Assembly: GCA_021780975.1 (NCBI GenBank)
Contig: JAJXXS010000033.1
Coordinates: 1 to 6,049, forward strand
DNA length: 6,049 bases
Direction of reading: 5' to 3'
Origin: Pseudomonadota bacterium
Lineage (GTDB): Bacteria > Pseudomonadota > Gammaproteobacteria > Burkholderiales > Thiobacillaceae
The notes beneath the pieces are model-generated. The model had not been told where the DNA came from, made no database searches, and was given only the letters and a program-made list of their open reading frames with translations. Numbering within the stretch: the first letter of the stretch is position 1; each line of letters starts with the position of its first letter. The position numbers and the translations under genes are program-made. Below, one piece after another: positions 4,828 to 6,049 of the stretch.

Positions 4828-6049
4828 GTTTCGCTCCATTTGCGCACGGTATAGCGGGCGAGTTCGATCTCGGCGTCCCAGAAGTTCGTCGGCAGTCCCG
4901 CCTTGCGCTTCAGCTGGGCGATGAAATCGCGCGGCTGCGCCAGGTTTTCCCAGACCTGCGGCAGGAAAGTGGCGCGCCGATCGCGGTGACGCAGGATCAC
5001 GCCGTCTATGCCGGGCCGCAGTTGGGCTATGGCGTCGTCCTCCCCGCTGAACGGCATCTCCTGGGCGCCGCTCAGCAGCGAGACTTCGATGCGCAAGGCA
5101 ACCAACTCATCGGGCGCGACGGGAGGGAAACGCGGATCCCTCAGACAAGCCGCCAAGGCGTTGCTGCGCAGGTCCTCCTCCAGCGCGCGATGAGCTTCGA
5201 GGGTGCCGATGCAGCCCCGTAACTCGCCTTGCTTCTTCAGAGTGATGAAACAGGCTCCCGGATTTTTCATCCATGCCGGTGCGCTGGGCGGCGTACCTGC
5301 CATGCCGAAGTGCTTGTTGATGGCGTGGCGCGCATGGGCCAGCAGCAGTTCGCCCTCCGCTGCATCGTCAGGTTTGCCGCGCTGTTCTTCGTACAGGGCG
5401 AAGGCGCCATAGCCAACCACGCGGGCTTGGTCGCCCCCCGTGTCGCCCGAGTTGCGAATGTCCAGCAGACGTGGAACCAGCCCGCGGCGTTTTGCTGCCA
5501 GGAGCAGGCCGTTGAGCGGGCCGCTGCCACAGGCCTGCCGCGGATGCAGATCGGTGTCGCATTGCAGAATGGCTTGTGCGGTGGCGCGGTCGACGCGTTG
5601 TGCTTCAAGGTAGCCCAGGTAATGCGACAGGTCACTGCTGACCACGAACACCGTTTCCTCTCCGCCCCAAAGCAATTCCAGAACTTCGGCCACCTCTTCC
5701 GGTTGTGTCGCGCCCACCACCAAGGGCACGAGGGAAAAATCGCCCAGCAGGGCTTGCAGGAAAGGCAATTGGACTTCCAGGGCGTGCTCCGCTGCATGGG
5801 CGGCCGGGAGCGTGTTTGTTTGTGGCAGGGAGGCGAGCACCGCAAGCGCTGCGCGGTCGAGGGCTATGTCGCCTAGCGGGGTGGCGAATGCTTCTACCCC
5901 GGGCAGGGCCAGACCCCGCACATATACCCGGTGGGCCGGACCCAGCAGCACCACGCGCTTCACTTTGCCGCGTCCCGCGGCCAGGCGCACGTAGGCGCTG
6001 GCGGCGATGGGCCCGGAATAAGGGTAACCCGCGTGCGGGACGATCAGCG
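4824..6049 (-). CDS. amrB-amrA: Fused MEMO-AMMECR1 protein of the AmmeMemoRadiSam system, N terminus beyond the window
   Basis: One reading frame encodes two family domains, and 407 residues are visible. The frame is open to the right edge, and the in-frame GTG at 5990 is not the true start because PHAGYPYSG, a conserved MEMO block, lies upstream of it. The MEMO-like part (about 1-225) keeps the metal-site residues known from human MEMO1: His in PHAGY (5), His in GPAH (39), Ser-Ser-Asp with His in SSDLSH (137-142), and Cys in QACGSGPLNG (173). MEMO folds like class III extradiol dioxygenases but is not known to be one. After a short linker, the AMMECR1 part (about 231-407) shows LRGCIG (276-281), RDPRFPPV, LRIEVSLLS and FLPQVWE. 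AMMECR1 has no settled activity. The fused form suggests the two domains act as one unit with the radical SAM enzyme encoded just downstream. Expect only a few residues missing at the N terminus. Confidence 0.95.
   Translation of the reverse strand, partial: LIVPHAGYPYSGPIAASAYVRLAAGRGKVKRVVLLGPAHRVYVRGLALPGVEAFATPLGDIALDRAALAVLASLPQTNTLPAAHAAEHALEVQLPFLQALLGDFSLVPLVVGATQPEEVAEVLELLWGGEETVFVVSSDLSHYLGYLEAQRVDRATAQAILQCDTDLHPRQACGSGPLNGLLLAAKRRGLVPRLLDIRNSGDTGGDQARVVGYGAFALYEEQRGKPDDAAEGELLLAHARHAINKHFGMAGTPPSAPAWMKNPGACFITLKKQGELRGCIGTLEAHRALEEDLRSNALAACLRDPRFPPVAPDELVALRIEVSLLSGAQEMPFSGEDDAIAQLRPGIDGVILRHRDRRATFLPQVWENLAQPRDFIAQLKRKAGLPTNFWDAEIELARYTVRKWSET
4834..4837 (-). promoter_or_regulatory. 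Ribosome-binding site deciding the amrS start
   Basis: On the minus strand GGAG is followed by six bases and then ATG at 4827, inside the end of the upstream gene. It favours the ATGA-overlap start over the ATG at 4839 and implies coupled translation of the two AmmeMemoRadiSam genes. Confidence 0.65.

Noticed and set aside
5229..5876. Plus-strand frame of 215 residues opposite the MEMO-AMMECR1 gene
   Set aside because: It is antisense to a gene whose two domains are both recognisable; its own translation resembles nothing known to me.
5988..5990. GTG at 5990 as the start of the MEMO-AMMECR1 protein
   Set aside because: The frame continues upstream to the window edge and encodes the conserved PHAGYPYSG block, so the true start lies beyond position 6049.

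Overview
This GC-rich, gene-dense window looks like chromosome from a proteobacterium. A beta- or gammaproteobacterium of the Rhodocyclales/Nitrosomonadales kind is my best guess from protein flavour and gene content, but the sequence alone does not prove it. Six protein-coding genes are supported, two of them cut by the window edges. I see no rRNA, tRNA, CRISPR array, insertion sequence or other mobile-element sign. No gap between genes exceeds about 100 bases.

Layout. (1) Positions 1-1241, minus strand: a TonB-type energy transducer, followed downstream by a ZIP-family divalent metal transporter that runs off the left edge. (2) Positions 1242-1335: a short divergent intergenic region that must hold the start signals for both directions. 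(3) Positions 1336-3692, plus strand: a tight three-gene run of a YkgJ-type cysteine-cluster protein, an archease and the RNA ligase RtcB. The gaps are 19 and 7 bases, so this is very probably one operon. (4) Positions 3693-3729: a convergent junction with a perfect 8-bp stem-loop. (5) Positions 3730-6049, minus strand: the AmmeMemoRadiSam system, as a fused MEMO-AMMECR1 protein (cut by the right edge) followed by its radical SAM enzyme with a 4-base ATGA overlap.

How the genes work together. RtcB joins RNA ends carrying 2',3'-cyclic or 3'-phosphate to 5'-OH ends. Archease is its known activator, promoting guanylylation and multiple turnover. The cysteine-cluster protein upstream is of unknown function, but it is placed as a third member of the RNA-ligation operon. 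The AmmeMemoRadiSam genes form a conserved partnership whose biochemical product is, as far as I know, not settled. All recognisable metal and iron-sulfur ligands are present here, so the system looks active. Its convergent placement beside an RtcB/archease operon is the most thought-provoking aspect of the window. TonB plus ZIP suggests a separate metal-uptake transcription unit.
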